Origin: Mermis nigrescens
Lineage: Eukaryota > Nematoda > Enoplea > Mermithida > Mermithidae
Direction of reading: 5' to 3'
Assembly: GCA_036768485.1 (NCBI GenBank)
Contig: JAVLUZ010000763.1
Location: forward strand, 130,001 to 194,000
Length of the DNA stretch: 64,000 bases
The translations under genes and the position numbers were made by a program. The notes beneath the pieces are model-generated. The model was given only the letters and a program-made list of their open reading frames with translations. It had not been told where the DNA came from and did no database searches. Positions 47,890 to 62,509 of this stretch are shown piece after piece (positions within the stretch are counted from its first letter, which is position 1; each line of letters opens with the position of its first letter).

Positions 47890-48220
47890 GAGGATTTTCA
47901 ACTATAGTAAAGTTCTAGAACAAGTTGTCAATAAAAGTACTACAATCGGCGCGCCTAAATTACATTAATATCAAATACATAATTAAATCAGTCCGGAAAG
48001 TTATGAAATTTTGGCTCACTAAAATGCATTTTCGCATTTCGAAAATTGTCTAAATCGTTTAGGAGTCGAGGATTTTCAATTCTAGAGCAAGTTGTGAGTA
48101 AAAATGCTGCGATCGGCGCGGTTCTGACTGAGCATCAGTTACAAATTTAAAATTAAATTAATCTGGAATATATCCTTTCTAGAACGCATTTTGCATTACA
48201 AAAATATTTCACAAAGTAAA
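47890..48220. repeat. Diverged tandem duplication, period 178 bp
   Basis: 'gaggattttcaa' followed by 'tctagaacaagttgt' and 'atcggcgcg' occurs at 47890 and again at 48068, with matching but diverged text between. It covers two units. Confidence 0.6.
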
Positions 48221-48322
48221 CCAAGCCCACTTTTTCCACACCTCAAAAATTTTATTCACACAAACACCATAATGTGGAAAAACGGTGCTTCGTACACAGT
48301 GTTCAGCATGCGCGTCTACTAC

Positions 48323-48587
48323 CACACATGGGCGTGGGGCTTGGGGTATGCACCCCCAGAAGTTGAAATACTCCCCAGAAATCAAAATACCCCCCCCCCA
48401 GAAAAATTTTTTGCTTTTTTTTAGCAATTTTTTGATGCCATTGGATAGAGCTTGATGAGAAACGTCGAAAAATTGTTTTTTCGCCATACCACCATTTTTA
48501 AGGCCATTTTTGACCTTTTGGAAATTTTTTTCGACCCCCCTGAAATTTTTTCACCCCCCCCAGAATTTTGGTGTTGCCCACCTCATG
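48323..48587 (-). mobile_element. Family A element with perfect target duplication
   Basis: It begins CACACATGGGCGTGGGGC and ends GTTGCCCACCTCATG. A perfect TCTACTAC duplication flanks it (48315-48322 and 48588-48595). Confidence 0.94.
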
Positions 48588-48599
48588 TCTACTACTCGT

Positions 48600-49379
<780 letters not shown>

Positions 49380-50107
49380 CAAGAAAAAATGCTCCGATGG
49401 AACAAAAAAGGTAGAATATACTTGGAACAAAGAATTATCAAGGACGTAAAAGGAGGGGACTAGAAAAAGCTCCTATCTACAAATGTCACAAAATTTGCTA
49501 AAACTCAGAAATTTCCTAAACAAAAAAAATGAAAGTAAGGAAATCAAAGAAAAAACCTACCTGTGCCTAAAACTGCAAGATCTGCTAAAAATCATACTTT
49601 TTCTAAGCAACGCAAAAATCGAAGTATATTCTGCGGCCTGCAGAAGAAAGCAGCATCCTGTCGAACAAAGATAAAACATTGGGCTAGATAACTGAACCAC
49701 TCACTCTGCAAAAGCAGATATCGCCATAGCTGAGCAGCGCCATGTTGCAATATTTTTCTGGGTCAGAAAATAGTAATTATGGTATGTTGGAAAAACGGCA
49801 ATTTTCGACGCTCTGATTGAACACTGGTGCATACCCCTAACCTCCCATGCCTAATGGTTATCAGTTTACATGGGCAGGAATAAAATCCGGGTGGTCTGGT
49901 GGGATTAAACGCCAGAAGAGTACTGAATGGACGCATGCATTATATAGAAATCACAGTCTTTCGTTGCGGTATCGCAAATAATCATAGGATATAACTTTTT
50001 GTAATATTTATCTAGCCACAATATCGAATAAATTAACGTTGCAAGTGATTAGCAAAAACGCAGATTTGAGATTTATTTTATAAGCTTTATATTAAGCATT
50101 GGGCACC

Positions 50108-50372
50108 ATACCTAGACGTAGGGGGTTTGGGGAGTATGCACCCCAAGGCAAAATACCCAACAAGAAAACGCAAATATTTAACAATACCTCCAAAATTCAA
50201 TTTTTTAAATCTTTCTGCTCTTTTTGGGTTTTTTTGGTAGGTACCGATAGATAGAGCTCGACAAGAATTGTTCAAAAATGGTGTTTTCTTCGCCATAGCA
50301 CTATTTTTAAGGCCAATATTCCAATTTGAAAACCTCCCTCAGAATTTTGGAACCGCCCACTGTATGGTGGAC
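50108..50372 (-). mobile_element. Family A element, diverged
   Basis: It runs from 'acctagacgtagggggtttgggg' through 'gatagagctcgacaagaattg' to CAGAATTTTGGAACCGCCC. It is older than the copies with perfect flanks. Confidence 0.65.
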
Positions 50373-51674
50373 AATATGAGAAGGTTCACCTATTTTTTTC
50401 AGAGGCCGCAGAATATACTTCGATTTTTGCGTTGCTTAGAAAAAGTATGATTTTTAGCAGATCTTGCAGTTTTAGGCACAGGTAGGTTTTTTCTTTGATT
50501 TCCTTACTTTCATTTTTTTTGTTTAGGAAATTTCTGAGTTTTAGCAAATTTTGTGACATTTGTAGATAGGAGCTTTTTCTAGTCCCCTCCTTTTACGTCC
50601 TTGATAATTCTTTGTTCCAAGTATATTCTACCTTTTTTGTTCCATCGGAGCATTTTTTCTTGCTAGTACCCAACTTTTTGTTAACAAAAAATAGTAGTTA
50701 TTCCTATCTTTGTCAGTGTTGTAGCGAATGTCATTAGGTACTTAGCAATTTATACTTGCATTGTGTATGTATTATACTAGGAAAAATCTACCTAAAGTCG
50801 CAAAATCTGCTAAAAATCAGACTTTCTCTAAGCAACGCTAAAAATCGAAGTATATTCTGCGGCCTCTAAAAAAGTGTCTTTTTTTAATAATGTTCGAAGT
50901 TTCAGATAAGAGTGTACGAAATCTATCAAGGTTACTTTTTTAAATTGCTGGCACCTGATTGATAGAAAACTAAGAGGTATTGTATTCAAAGTTGTTTTAT
51001 TTTGTTATGAGCATTATAGCAGGCAAAGCAGGGGCCGATGGATTAGTGCACACAATCATTTCGGGCATGCTAGTGTATCTACATTTAGTCTGTCTCAAGT
51101 CAACTTACGCGTTTCCTACTGTTTTAAACCAACCATGTCTCCAATTGTCTTCGATGTTTGCTATTTCATTCAATTGGCTTAAAAGACTGTTAGTTTACTC
51201 AATATCATTTCCCATAGCTACTGCATAGCTAACGTGCTGCTTTTTCAATCATTTTTATGGTTAAATATTTATTTTAATCTGTTGGCCGCAGAATATACAT
51301 CGATTTTTAGCGTTGCTTATAGAAAATCTGATTTTTACCAGATTTTGCGACTTTAGGCAGATTTTTCCAAGTCCCCTCCTTTAACATCCTTAATAATCCA
51401 CAATTCCAAGTATATTCATCTTTTTTGTTCCATCAGAGCATTTTTCTTTGCTAGTACCCCACTTTTAATTAGTATTATTTGAGTACATCAGTCAGTACAC
51501 ACATACAGTAATATGCCACAATAATGACAGCAGTCCAAGAACACGGAAAACAATACTGTTCTTAACATCAGCATTATCCTTTTCAAACAAGACAACCTTA
51601 CATTATTTTAACAGATCAAAGTTTTTCAGCATTAACTTTACGCAAATATCAAGTGTAAGGAACCAAACGCTCAG

Positions 51675-51887
51675 GGATCTAGTATACAATTTACCCGCCA
51701 CCGTTTTTTAGCCGATTCAAATAAGCTACAGTGACCAACACTGTAGATTCAAATAAGCTACAGTGACTAGCACTATTTTTATTAATGCGAGTCAGAACGC
51801 GTTTGATAATTTTTGTGTAAAGTTTGGTCACTGTAGCTTATTTGAATCGGCTAAAAAACGGTGGTGGGTAAATTGTATACTAGATCC
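51675..51887. mobile_element. Palindromic 213-bp element with 8-bp target duplication
   Basis: Inverted ends of over 60 bp begin GGATCTAGTATACAATTTAC and surround a short loop region. A perfect ACGCTCAG duplication flanks it (51667-51674 and 51888-51895). The 8-bp duplication with GGA…TCC ends could fit Merlin or hAT-type transposases; the superfamily is unproven. Confidence 0.92.
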
Positions 51888-52209
51888 ACGCTCAGATTTG
51901 GAAGTAAAATAAATTTGTAGTATTAACTACATTTTAACAACAAATGATTAGTGCAAACTTCACACATCTACTAGGTGTAGAGAAAACTAACAGTCAGATT
52001 CTCAATTCTGATTTTACGTAGAACATTTTGAAAAAAATTAAGCTTCCGCAAGGCTCTAGAACAAGAGTTAATATGCAGTGTAAACTTTACACAACCACAG
52101 AGTTTAAAGAAAATTTCAGTCGGATTCGTAATTCTGATATTACGATCAACATTCATGAAAAAATTAAGTCTCCACAATGGCCCAAGGACAAATAAATATC
52201 AGATGTGCA

Positions 52210-53330
52210 AACGTAGACTCAAGCTACGTTCACTTCACTTACGTAACCCGAATCTCAAGCTTATGCGCTCACACGGGGGTTCTCGCCCTTTTTAGGAGGT
52301 CGATCACCAGCCCGCGATTCGGGAGTAAGCGGCCCGGCCTATTCAAGGTAGCCCGGCCCTCTACGCACGCACCTAGTGAAACTTACTTACTTAACCCCTT
52401 TGAGATTAAGTACCTAATTAAAGTAAGTTCCCCGGAAACCTAATTGAGGGTTCAAAAAGATTATTATTTAACTTGTTTTGGTCCGAATTCCGGTGCTTGA
52501 AAATATTAAGGGTTCCTAAGTATAGTGTAGCGCAAGGACAGAATTCAACAGCACGGAAATTCAACCGAGCCCAGCATCGTTAATTAAATAATTAATTTTT
52601 ACAATATTTTTTGGACAGAAAAATTATGAAGCAATTAAGAAGCGACAGCATGGAGGATACATGCTGCCGACCGTCGTGTTATGATAATCGGGTAAAATCA
52701 AACAATGTAATTAAACAAGGGCACAAAGCCCTGCCAAAGGCATACAACTGATGCCGATTGGCACAAACACGAATGATTAAAAACAAAGCGTACGGCGAAA
52801 AGAAGCGTGCACACTACGCAGGAAAACAAACAGACGAGTTCTGCAGCCAAGCAGATAAAAAGGCACGTACGGAGTCTGCTCACGTAAGGCGACGGAAAGA
52901 AAAAAGATACGCTCAGCGCGGAACCTGGCGGAGAGGCTCTCAAGCTCAAAAACTAATTGTAAAATGTAAAATCTTAAAGTGCCGTCAAAACTGCGCTCGC
53001 ACGCAGTTTTAACTGACGCGGAAAAAAGAGGCGTAACAACACGAACCAAGAGATATGAAAAGGATCTATGAATACGACAATAGGCCTATGGGCAAAAGCT
53101 TACGGTAAAGGTATGTACAAACGAGACAGGCACAAATATGAGACACACACATATGATCTTTCAACACAAGTAAGATATGATAACACACATATCAATGCGT
53201 ACTCAAGTCGCATTAAGCCCGAGTGCCCATTTTCCTATCCCGGATTTTGATTGAAAATATGTGTGGGAATGGAATAAAAAATATGATAATTTTCAGGGGA
53301 AGGTGGTCCTGGGCGACTCACTTAAGCGTT
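52210..53330. other. Unidentified block inserted in the GTGTAAA array
   Basis: It is GC-richer than its surroundings and lacks the GTGTAAA boxes that flank it on both sides. Text such as 'gaggtcgatcaccagcccgcg' and 'agtaagcggcccggcc' is not seen elsewhere in the window. Several open frames of 60-90 codons show no domain. It may be a solo LTR or another insertion, but TG…CA ends and duplications were not established. Confidence 0.35.
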
Positions 53331-54194
53331 GCGCTTAACGGTCGTGTACGTGCGTATGGAAATTGAGCACAAGAATGTACATCTGGGGCAATCAATCGGT
53401 TTTTTTTCATCTGTTTCAAAAAAACCCAAACTGATTTTTTTTCCAAAAATTTTTTCAGTGTAAAGTTTACAAACATAAGTTTGGCACATACAAACGTACT
53501 ACAATAAAGGGCTACAAACTGGCCCAAACCGAATTTATTTACACTCAATGGGGCGTTAGGTTCAGATTTTCTAAGTTTACAATTTGGTGGACAGTGAAAA
53601 ATACGTGTTTGTGCATATTTTTGTTCGCCACTTTCTCTGTTTAGAAGTCGGGAGAGGTCGAAAAGGGTAAAAATAAAGTACTTTCTAAGGGGTGGCGAAC
53701 AAAAATATGGACAAACACGTATTTTTCACTGTCCACCACATTGTAAACTTTAAAAATCTAAATCGAACGCCCCATTGAGTGTAAATAAATTCGGTTTGGG
53801 CCAGTTTGTAGCCCTTTGATTGTAGTACGTTTGTATGTGCAAAACTTATGTTCCGCAAAATATTTGATATGATTTACCAATTAAATACGAAAAAACCTGT
53901 TTTTTTGCCCATTTTACACCTCAGATTTCGGACTTTACACCCCCATAAACAACTCAATATTACGTTTTTTCGAACGCGGTTTGCTTTGACGTGTAGCCCT
54001 TAAAAGTTACTTTATTTTTATTTATTTAAATTATCTTAATTCATAACCGAAAAAGTTGGCTTATAAATCTTTGACAGAATCTGTTTTTTTACTCATCCAC
54101 TAGAGTGTAAAGTTTAAACCCCTGGTACTGTGTATTGATTGTAGAAAAGTTTGAAGGTCAGATTCGTTATTCTGACCTCACAGAGAACATTTTT

Positions 54195-55125
54195 AAAAAA
54201 AATCATCATCCACGACGCTCTGGGCGGAAAAAAATTTTTACAGTGTAAAGTTTACACCTGCACTAATAACGCTATATTGATTGTAAAGAAACAAAATAAA
54301 TTTTGACGTCTAGCGCTTAAGACGAGGCAGATTTTAAAGGTAGTTACGACGTTCTTTCTACTAAGTGGAGAATATGGCAGGAAAAAATATTTTTTGTCTC
54401 AGACTCTTTACAATAAACCGCCTCTAAATTCGAAAATATTATTTTTTAAGAAAAAATAAAAAAAGTTTCCTCTAGATTTTTTAACCGTCTACCTTTTGAA
54501 ACCAATCAGACTGCATAGAATGTAAAACTGAGTTAGATATGCTCGGCCACACGAAAACTGTAAAGAACCGTCTAGTTTACACTCCTGTGCAACAACCAAT
54601 GAGTGTAAAGAAATTTTAAGACCATATTCGTAACCTACTAATTAGGGAAAACATTTTTAAAAAAAATTCATCATCCACGACGCTACGGGCGGAAAAAATA
54701 TTTTCAGTGTAAAGTTTACACTTGCACTAATAACGCAATATTGATTGTAAAGAAACAAAATAAATTTTGACGTGTAGCGCTTAAGACGAGGCACATTTTA
54801 AAGGTAGTTACCACGTTCTGTCTACTGAGTGGAGAATATGGCAGGGAAAAAATATTTTTTTGTCTCAGCCTCTTTACAATAAACCGCCCCTAAATTCGAA
54901 AATTTTACTTTTTAAGAAAAATTAAAAAAAGTCTCACCTAGATTTTTTAACCGTCTACCTTTTGAAACCAATCAGACTGCATAGAATGTAAAACTGAGTT
55001 AGATATGCTCTTGCACACGAAAACTGTAAAAAACCGTCTAGTTTACACTCCTGTGCAACAACCAATGAGTGTAAAGAAATTTTAAGACCAGATTCGTAAC
55101 CTACTAATCAGGGAAAACATTTTTA
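54195..55125. repeat. Tandem duplication, period ~465 bp
   Basis: The segment starting CATCATCCACGACGCT at 54204 recurs at 54669 with only scattered differences. It includes 'gatttttta accgtctacc' and 'actcctgtgcaacaaccaatg'. It is a recent duplication within the GTGTAAA array. Confidence 0.88.
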
Positions 55126-55502
55126 AAAAAAATTGGCCCTCCGCAAATTATTTGAATTTTTGGTGTAAACTTTACACACTCACGACGCGCTCGGTATTGA
55201 GTGTAAACAAGAAAAAAAATGGGGAACTAAGTTTTTTTTATTATCTACCTTTTAAGCCAAAGTGGCAGAAAGCTCTAAGATTATAGCTGTGGTAAGTGGC
55301 TATTGCCTCAGTAAACATATTTGGCTGAATATAATTCTGCCAAGGGTTTGTTGAAGAACCTTTGATTCCTGTAAACCAGGCATATACTTAATTGACGGTC
55401 TTCGTTCAATTTTAATGCTATATATGTTACATAAGCACACATGGGCATGGGAGGGGGTTAAGACCAGCCCTTTCTTCGAATCCAGCAAACCAGTCCGTGA
55501 TT

Positions 55503-55606
55503 TATTATTATTAGAATTGTTATTGTTTTTACTATTATTATTTTTATTAGAATTGTTATTGTTCTTACTATTATCATTGTTATTATTATTAATTATTATT
55601 ATTATA

Positions 55607-55658
<52 letters not shown>

Positions 55659-55965
55659 ATTATTATTAATATTATTAATATTATTATAATAATTATAATA
55701 ATTATTATTATTTATTATTATTATTATGATTATTATTATCATTAATATTATTATCGATATTATTATGATTATTATATTGTTATTATTATTATTATTATTA
55801 TATATTACTATTTTTATAATTATTTTTAATATTATTCTAATTATTATTATTATAATTATTGTTATTATTATTATTAATGATTATGATTATTATTATTATT
55901 ATTATTGTTCTCATTAAGTTATTTGTTATTTTTATTTTTTAAATATTTATTATTATTTATTATTA
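55503..55965. repeat. (TTA)n microsatellite, interrupted
   Basis: Long TTA/ATT triplet runs with interruptions and short strand switches. Open frames here are artefacts. Confidence 0.95.
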
Positions 55966-55969
55966 CCGA

Positions 55970-56930
55970 ATGACTTTGCTTGAGCTACACTTCATCAATA
56001 ATGTACAAATATAAACGGCTCACTAGCTACATAAAATGACGGGTTGTATTAAACGTCCATGATTTAGAAATTTAATTTTGTGCATATTCCCTAAAAATGG
56101 TAAATATGAGATATGACTGAATAGAATAGATCATTAGGTTACAGGGATTCCCGAAAATTCCTGGTGAAATGTGCTTCTGCTGTTCATAGATAATGTTCAC
56201 TTCTGATATTGATTGTTTATAGCAGCTCTGCATTTTTAGGTCATTTAATTTCCAGCGATGTACTTACTACATGCAGGTAGTAGTCTTCTATGTTAAAAAA
56301 TCTACTGCTTCCTACATATAATAGAGACAAACATCCACGATGTTTACATGATACAGGCAATTTTTAATAAGATAACTTTATAACTCTATAACTTTATAAC
56401 TTTAGACAGTAAGTGTTTTAAAGCATTGTATATTTGTATACTATTTACTTCTTTGTTATTGTAATAGAATTTTCATCACAGCAAATAGTTGTGGTGAGTA
56501 GCTCATGCAGATTAGCTCCATAATGCCCTATTTTTTAAAGTGACACTGACGTAACATTTTTTGCTTTGAAATAGCATAGACAGTCATATATTGCACTTTG
56601 ACTTTCATAATCGATGAGTTATTAGCCTATTGAAAGAATATATTGTCTTAGAAATATATCTTAGATAATTGATAAACAGATTATCCATAAGCAAAACATG
56701 AGCTTTGCCTCAATGTGGACTGAGTTTGTTTGTTATTTTTAAAACTATCCATCTAATCCGAATAAATTGTGAATTTCCAAAGGTCGCCTGCGTGAAACGC
56801 ATACAGGTATGTTTAAATTTTGAAGAATTACCTGTCCATTTTTTTCACTGATTAAAAAAGGTTCAGTTGTTGCTTTAGGATCAGGACATAAGGTGGGACA
56901 TCAGTAGTACTTCAAACCATCGCGTAGGTA
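55970..56930. other. Unassigned AT-rich DNA
   Basis: No gene, repeat end or RNA signature was recognised between the TTA tract and the next large element. Confidence 0.35.
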
Positions 56931-56934
56931 CATC

Positions 56935-59900
56935 ATAGGTAGCGCTTTAGCGCGTACCTATAATATACTTGGGTACCCCTAACACCTGTACACCCCCTAC
57001 AGCTATAACGGGACACTTCTGGAAGGTGCGGTATTTTTTAAAAGAAAGATAATAAAAAAATTCGCAGCCTGTGTTTTTTTGTTTTTCTTGAAACTCAAAA
57101 CTGACTGTGTAAAGATGGTGTAAAGTTTTTGTGTAACGGTATAACATAGGACAAATTTTGGGACATTTATAATGAGGATGTGGACAACTGAGTATCGATG
57201 ACTCGAAGAATTGAACATCATAGGATAATAGAGGGATGAGTTCTACAGATGGCACTTTTTTGTTTTTGAATTTCGCATTAGTTATCGAATATCAGTGTAA
57301 AGAGTGCGAAAATCTGGGGATGAAAAAGCACTGTTTGGTCGAGTTTTCAACCTGCCTATGTCTGATACTAACTCCGGTTTAATAGAAATGTAGAGCGGAT
57401 CAAGGGCTACATTCTGCATATAAGGAATGTCTTATACGCTCTATGATGAGTTAGATCCTGGGGTTTAAAGTTTACACTCTAAAGGATAGTGTAAAAAACG
57501 GATTTTAACTAAGGTTTCTCTGCGAAATTTTTCCGCTTATGAGTCAGGGTGAATTAAATACAGCAGTAATAAAGTGCCTTCCAGGGACTACACATTGCAG
57601 CAAACTGCATTTAAAAAAACGCAATATTGAGTTATTTATGGGGTGTAAAGTTCGAAATCAGGGGTAAAATGGGCGAAAAAACACGTTTTTTCCGAATTTT
57701 GATTAATAAATCATACCAAATAATTTTTGCAAGAGAATTTCGGCACACAGGAATGTACTACGATTTAAAAGCTACAAATTGTACCAAACCGAATTTCTTT
57801 AAACTAAATGAGGAGTTCGGTACGGAATTTTGAAGTTTACGATTACAGTGTTCTAAATGATGGAAAATACGTTTTTGTTGCGTTTTTTGTTCGCCGCTTT
57901 CTCCGTCCAGAAGTCGGGATAAGTCCAATAGAATAAAAATAAAGTGCTTTATACCGGTTGCATGTCAAAGCAAATTGTGTATACATTAATATTTAGTGAG
58001 TGTAAAGTCAAAAATGTGGTGTTCAAAATGCGTTTCTGTCTTGTTTTTTCTGCCTGCTTCTCCAGTTATGAGTCAGGGACACGATTATCAAGTCTAGAAA
58101 TGGACCAGGAACCAAATTTGATATGCCAGTCTGGCGCACATGTTTACACTCTACAGTGCTGTAAAGTGGTTTACACCTATTGTTAGTTTGCCCATAGAAC
58201 ATTATGGAGACTTAATTTTTCTCATAAATATTAATCGTAATATCGGAACAATGTGATGTAAATTTTCAAAATTATGAATCTGACCGAAATCTTCTTCACA
58301 CTAGGTGTTTACATGAGGTTTACACTACATATGTATTTATCTTTGTTTTTGAGCATTCCAGAAACCTAATTTTCTCCTGGAGTCTAGAAATTTTCAAAGA
58401 ATCAAATGTAAGACGTCCCGTAGGCGCACTTGTTTACATCCAACAGTGATGTAAAGTAGTTTACACTCATTGTTTATTTGTCCTTAGACCATTGTAGACA
58501 TACGATTTTTTCATAAATTTTGATAATAATATCCGAGTAATATCAGATTTACCAATCGGAATAAAATCCTCCTTACACTAGGCGGTTGTGTAAAGTTTAC
58601 ATTGCTAATTAATCTTCGTTCTAGAGCTTTGCGAAAACCTGAATTTTTTGCCGAAATCTGAAAATTTACATGGAATCAAATAAGGGACGTTAGCTGGGCG
58701 TGTTTGTTTACACTCAAGAGTTATGTAAAGTGGTTTACATCTGTGTCTATTTGTCATTAAACCGTTATGGAGACGTAATTTTTTTATGAATGTTGATCGT
58801 AATATCCGAGTAATATCGAATTTACAAATCCGACTAAAATCTTCTTTACACTCGTGCTAGTGTAAAGTTTACACTATATAATAATCTTCATTCTAGAGCC
58901 TCACGGTAACTTATTTTTTCCCTAAAGTCGTAAAATATATATGGAAACAGATGTGATACGTCTGCTAGGGGCGCATGATGAGTAGTGTAAAGTGATTAAC
59001 ACCTAATGTTAATTTGTTCTTAGAACATTATAGAGAATTCATTTCTTAACAAATGCTGATCGTTATATCAGAGCAAGATCGAAATTATTAATCCCACTAA
59101 AATTCTTTACACTCTTGTTTAAAGTTTAAAATGTAAATTAAGTTTAGCTCTAAGAAGTTTTGGAAGCATATTTCTTTACAGGATGTTCTATGTAAGATAG
59201 TGGGGTACTAGCAAAGAAAAATGCTTCGATGGAACAAAAAAGGGGAATATTCTTGGGATTGTGAATTATCGAGGATGTAAAAGGAGGGGACTAGGAAAAA
59301 ATCTCCTATGTTATATGCCAAGAATCGCAAAATATGTAAAAAACCAGACTTTCTCTGAACAATGCAAAAAATCGAAGTATATTCTGCGGCCTTTGAAAAA
59401 TGTAAAAGTTTAGTAAACAATTGTTGTAGACATTTGTAAAAGAGTATCTACATAAGGTCTGTTGCACGTCAGCTTCCGTGTTTTCTACTGCTTTGAACCA
59501 ACAATATCATCGATTGTCTTGAATGCATCGATATGTACTAATTATTTCATTCAATTCGCTTAGCTACTGCATTGCTAATTCGCTGCTTTTTTCAATCAAT
59601 TTTTGGTAATTTGAATATTGCTTGCACTTTGACACTTAGAATGGCTGTATCTGGTAAGTGACATGCCTAGTAATAATGAAATACGAACAACTTAATTATG
59701 ATTTGTTTACAGCATTTCACTTTCAGTCACATTATTAAGCAACTCAAAGTTGAATTAAGTCTGCAAAAAGCTGCATTACGTAATATGCTTTTAAGACATT
59801 ATCTCAATCAGACAAAATTATTTTAAAATAATACGTTTTTTCAGAGACCGCAGAATATACTTCGATTTTTTGCATTGTTTAGACAGAGTCTGATTTTTTA

Positions 59901-60030
59901 CAAATTTTGCGATTCTTGGCATATAACATAGGGAGATTTTTCCTAGTCCCCTCCTTTTACATCCTCGATAATTCACAATCCCAAGTATATTTCCTTTTTT
60001 GTCTCATCGGAGCATTTTTCTTTGCTATGT
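56935..60030 (-). mobile_element. Large non-coding GTGTAAA-box element, copy 3 (inverted partner of copy 1)
   Basis: The hairpin end (TAGGTAGCGC…GCGCGTACCTA, 56937-56961) is followed by the GTGTAAA array and then the CTAGCAAAG foldback module (59207-60030). The text is the reverse complement of 8458-11808, closely matched over long stretches; for example, the 80-codon frames at 10779-10537 (-) and 57944-58186 (+) are nearly the same. It lacks about 120 bases present at 9290-9415 in copy 1. Confidence 0.8.
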
Positions 60031-60236
60031 CATACAAACTAAGCAATGAATTAAAGCTTAATACTCTAAGGATTTATTAGAACCATCAAAATATTAAATT
60101 TATATTCTTTATAGCGATAATTAGAATACCTACGTTTACAAAAATTGGCAATTTAAAAACATGAAGCTCGCTAAATTTAGAAATATTCAGTGGTTTTTAA
60201 AGTAGGTGGCATATGTTAACAATAAGTCTGAAACAT

Positions 60237-62465
60237 CATAGGTAGCAGCATTAGTACTTTCCTATAATATACGACCCCAATATATGTCTACCTTTCCCCC
60301 TACAGCTATATCGAGACACTTCTAAATTTTCCGTTTTTTTATAACATGGATAATAAAAAATATCATTGTTCGTAATTCTTCTTGTTTTTTCTAATGAAAA
60401 ATCAATACCTGGTGTGTAAAGAGTGTGTAAAGTTTTACTGTAACGTCATAACATAGTTTCTTAGAATTGTGGTCAGTGACATGATTTATAGAACTCAGTT
60501 TTGCATTTTGCGTCGTCTGGTTTTTTTGAATATAGACAATTTATTAAGCTCGATGGCGCTTTTTTATTTTTTCGGAAAGTGATTTTCCTTTAAGTGACAG
60601 TGTAAAGAGTGTAAAGAATCTGAGGGTAAAAAAACGCATTTTATTCAATTTTTGACGTGTTTACGGCTGCCAAATTCTTTGTATAAGAGTCCTCTAGAAA
60701 CCTATCCATGGTAATGAACTACGTTTAAGGGCTACGTTTGGCTTATTTGCAAACTGTCCTAACACTCAACACTCAATATGGAGTTGGATCTAAGGGTTCA
60801 AACGTTACACTCTAGTGGAAGGTGTAAAAATAAATTTTGTGCGATATTTCTCTTTCAAGTTCTTCGGTTATAAGTCGGGACAAATTACATATGAAATAAA
60901 AGCACGTTCGAGGGCTACAGGTCGCAGCAAATCGCGTTCGAGAAAACTCAATATTGAATTATTGCTGGAGGTGAAAAGCTCGAAATCAGGGGTGTACAAT
61001 GGGTGGAAAAACATGTTTTTTTACTTTTTTGATTGGTCACTATCTCAAATATTTTGCGGAACAGAAATTTTCCGCTTACACAAACGTAATAAAATTTAAG
61101 GGGCAACGAACTGGTCCAAACAGAATTTCTTTACACTGAATAGGGAGTTGTGTTCAGATGTGGATCGTGGAAAAGTACGTTTCTGTCCCTTCTTTTGTAC
61201 GCCGATTTCACCAGTTAGAAGTCGGAATGGGTTGAATAGGATGAAAATAAAGTGCATACAGAGGGGTATACGTCACCGCAAATTGCGTTTATTTACATCA
61301 ATATTGAGCATCATCGGTAAGTGTAAAGTTTGAAATATAGGAGTTAAACGTGTTTCCGTCTTGGTTTTTTTCTGACAACTCTACCGTTTATGAGTCTGAA
61401 CATGATCAGAAGTCTAAAAATGTACCTTGGGTAAAACGTGATACGTCAGTTAAGCGCCTTTGCTTTACACTCAAAATTGATGTAAATTGAATTACGTTTA
61501 ATATTCATTGTCTGCAGACCATTGTAGAGAGTCAATTTTTTCATAATTAATATTCTAACTATTAGTGTAATATCAGAATTTCGAATCCGACTAAAATCTC
61601 CTATACACCAAGGGTTGTGTAAAGCGTACACTGAATATTAACTTAAGTTCTAAAGCGTTGCGGAAGCTTAACTTCTCCAAAATGTGCTATGTAAAGCCAG
61701 AATTACGAATCTTATTGTTAGTCTTCTCTGCACCAAGTAGTTGTGTAATACCCTATTCATTCATTTTTGATTTGTTAAGTTTACACGTACAAATATATTG
61801 TATTTCCAGAGCATTGCAAAGTGAGAATTTTTTCAAGATACGTCTCGTAAGGTCAGGATAACGAATGAGACTGCATGTTTTCTTTACACCAAGTAGTTTT
61901 GTAAAGTTTACACTTAAATTAACTTTAGTTTCGGAGCATTGCAAAAGCTTAATTTTTGTTAAAGTCTCTATGTAACGTTAGGATTAAAAATCTGACAATT
62001 GTCTTGTTTAGTAAAGGTAATGCGGATGTTCAGATTCAATGCCTCATAAAAAGAGGCAATGAGGAAGCTCTGATGTGTATAATGAACGATTTAGTTTTTG
62101 ATCAATAAATGAATAGATCAATAAATGCATAAATGAATATTGGCAACCGCATCATAACATTGCGTACCATGCAAGCGTAAGATTGCTCATTATGTCTTTT
62201 TTATTAGTGATTGCTTCTCTTTTAGGAAGAAGTTGTCCATGTTATTCATTTTTATGTTGGAGGTGCCACTCCGTTTTGCAAAGCCGCAGAATATACTTCG
62301 ATCTTTGGCGTTGTTTTAGCACAAGTCCGATTTTTAGCATGATTCTTAGAAACTTCACGGGCGTAGGTGACGTTTCCCTAGTCCTTTCATGTTGTGTCTC
62401 TTAATGATGCGTAATTCCAAGTATTCGTCCTTTTCGTTCCATCGGAGCATTTGTCTTTGCTAGTA
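60237..62465 (-). mobile_element. Large non-coding GTGTAAA-box element, copy 4 (diverged)
   Basis: It opens with 'cataggtagcagcatt…cctataatatac' and 'ctacagctatatcgagacacttct', a decayed version of the copy 3 end. The GTGTAAA array continues to about 61960. A single foldback arm (62285-62465, ending TTTGCTAG) closes it. It lies head-to-tail with copy 3. Confidence 0.65.
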
Positions 62466-62509
62466 TTAGTCTACATGATGACAATAAGTCAGTAACATGT
62501 TAGTCGTCG

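Noticed and set aside
52698..53049. Open frames with hydrophobic stretches (CLFICLAAELVCLF…)
   Set aside because: Antisense to purine-rich DNA in an unidentified block; no start context, domain or splice partners.
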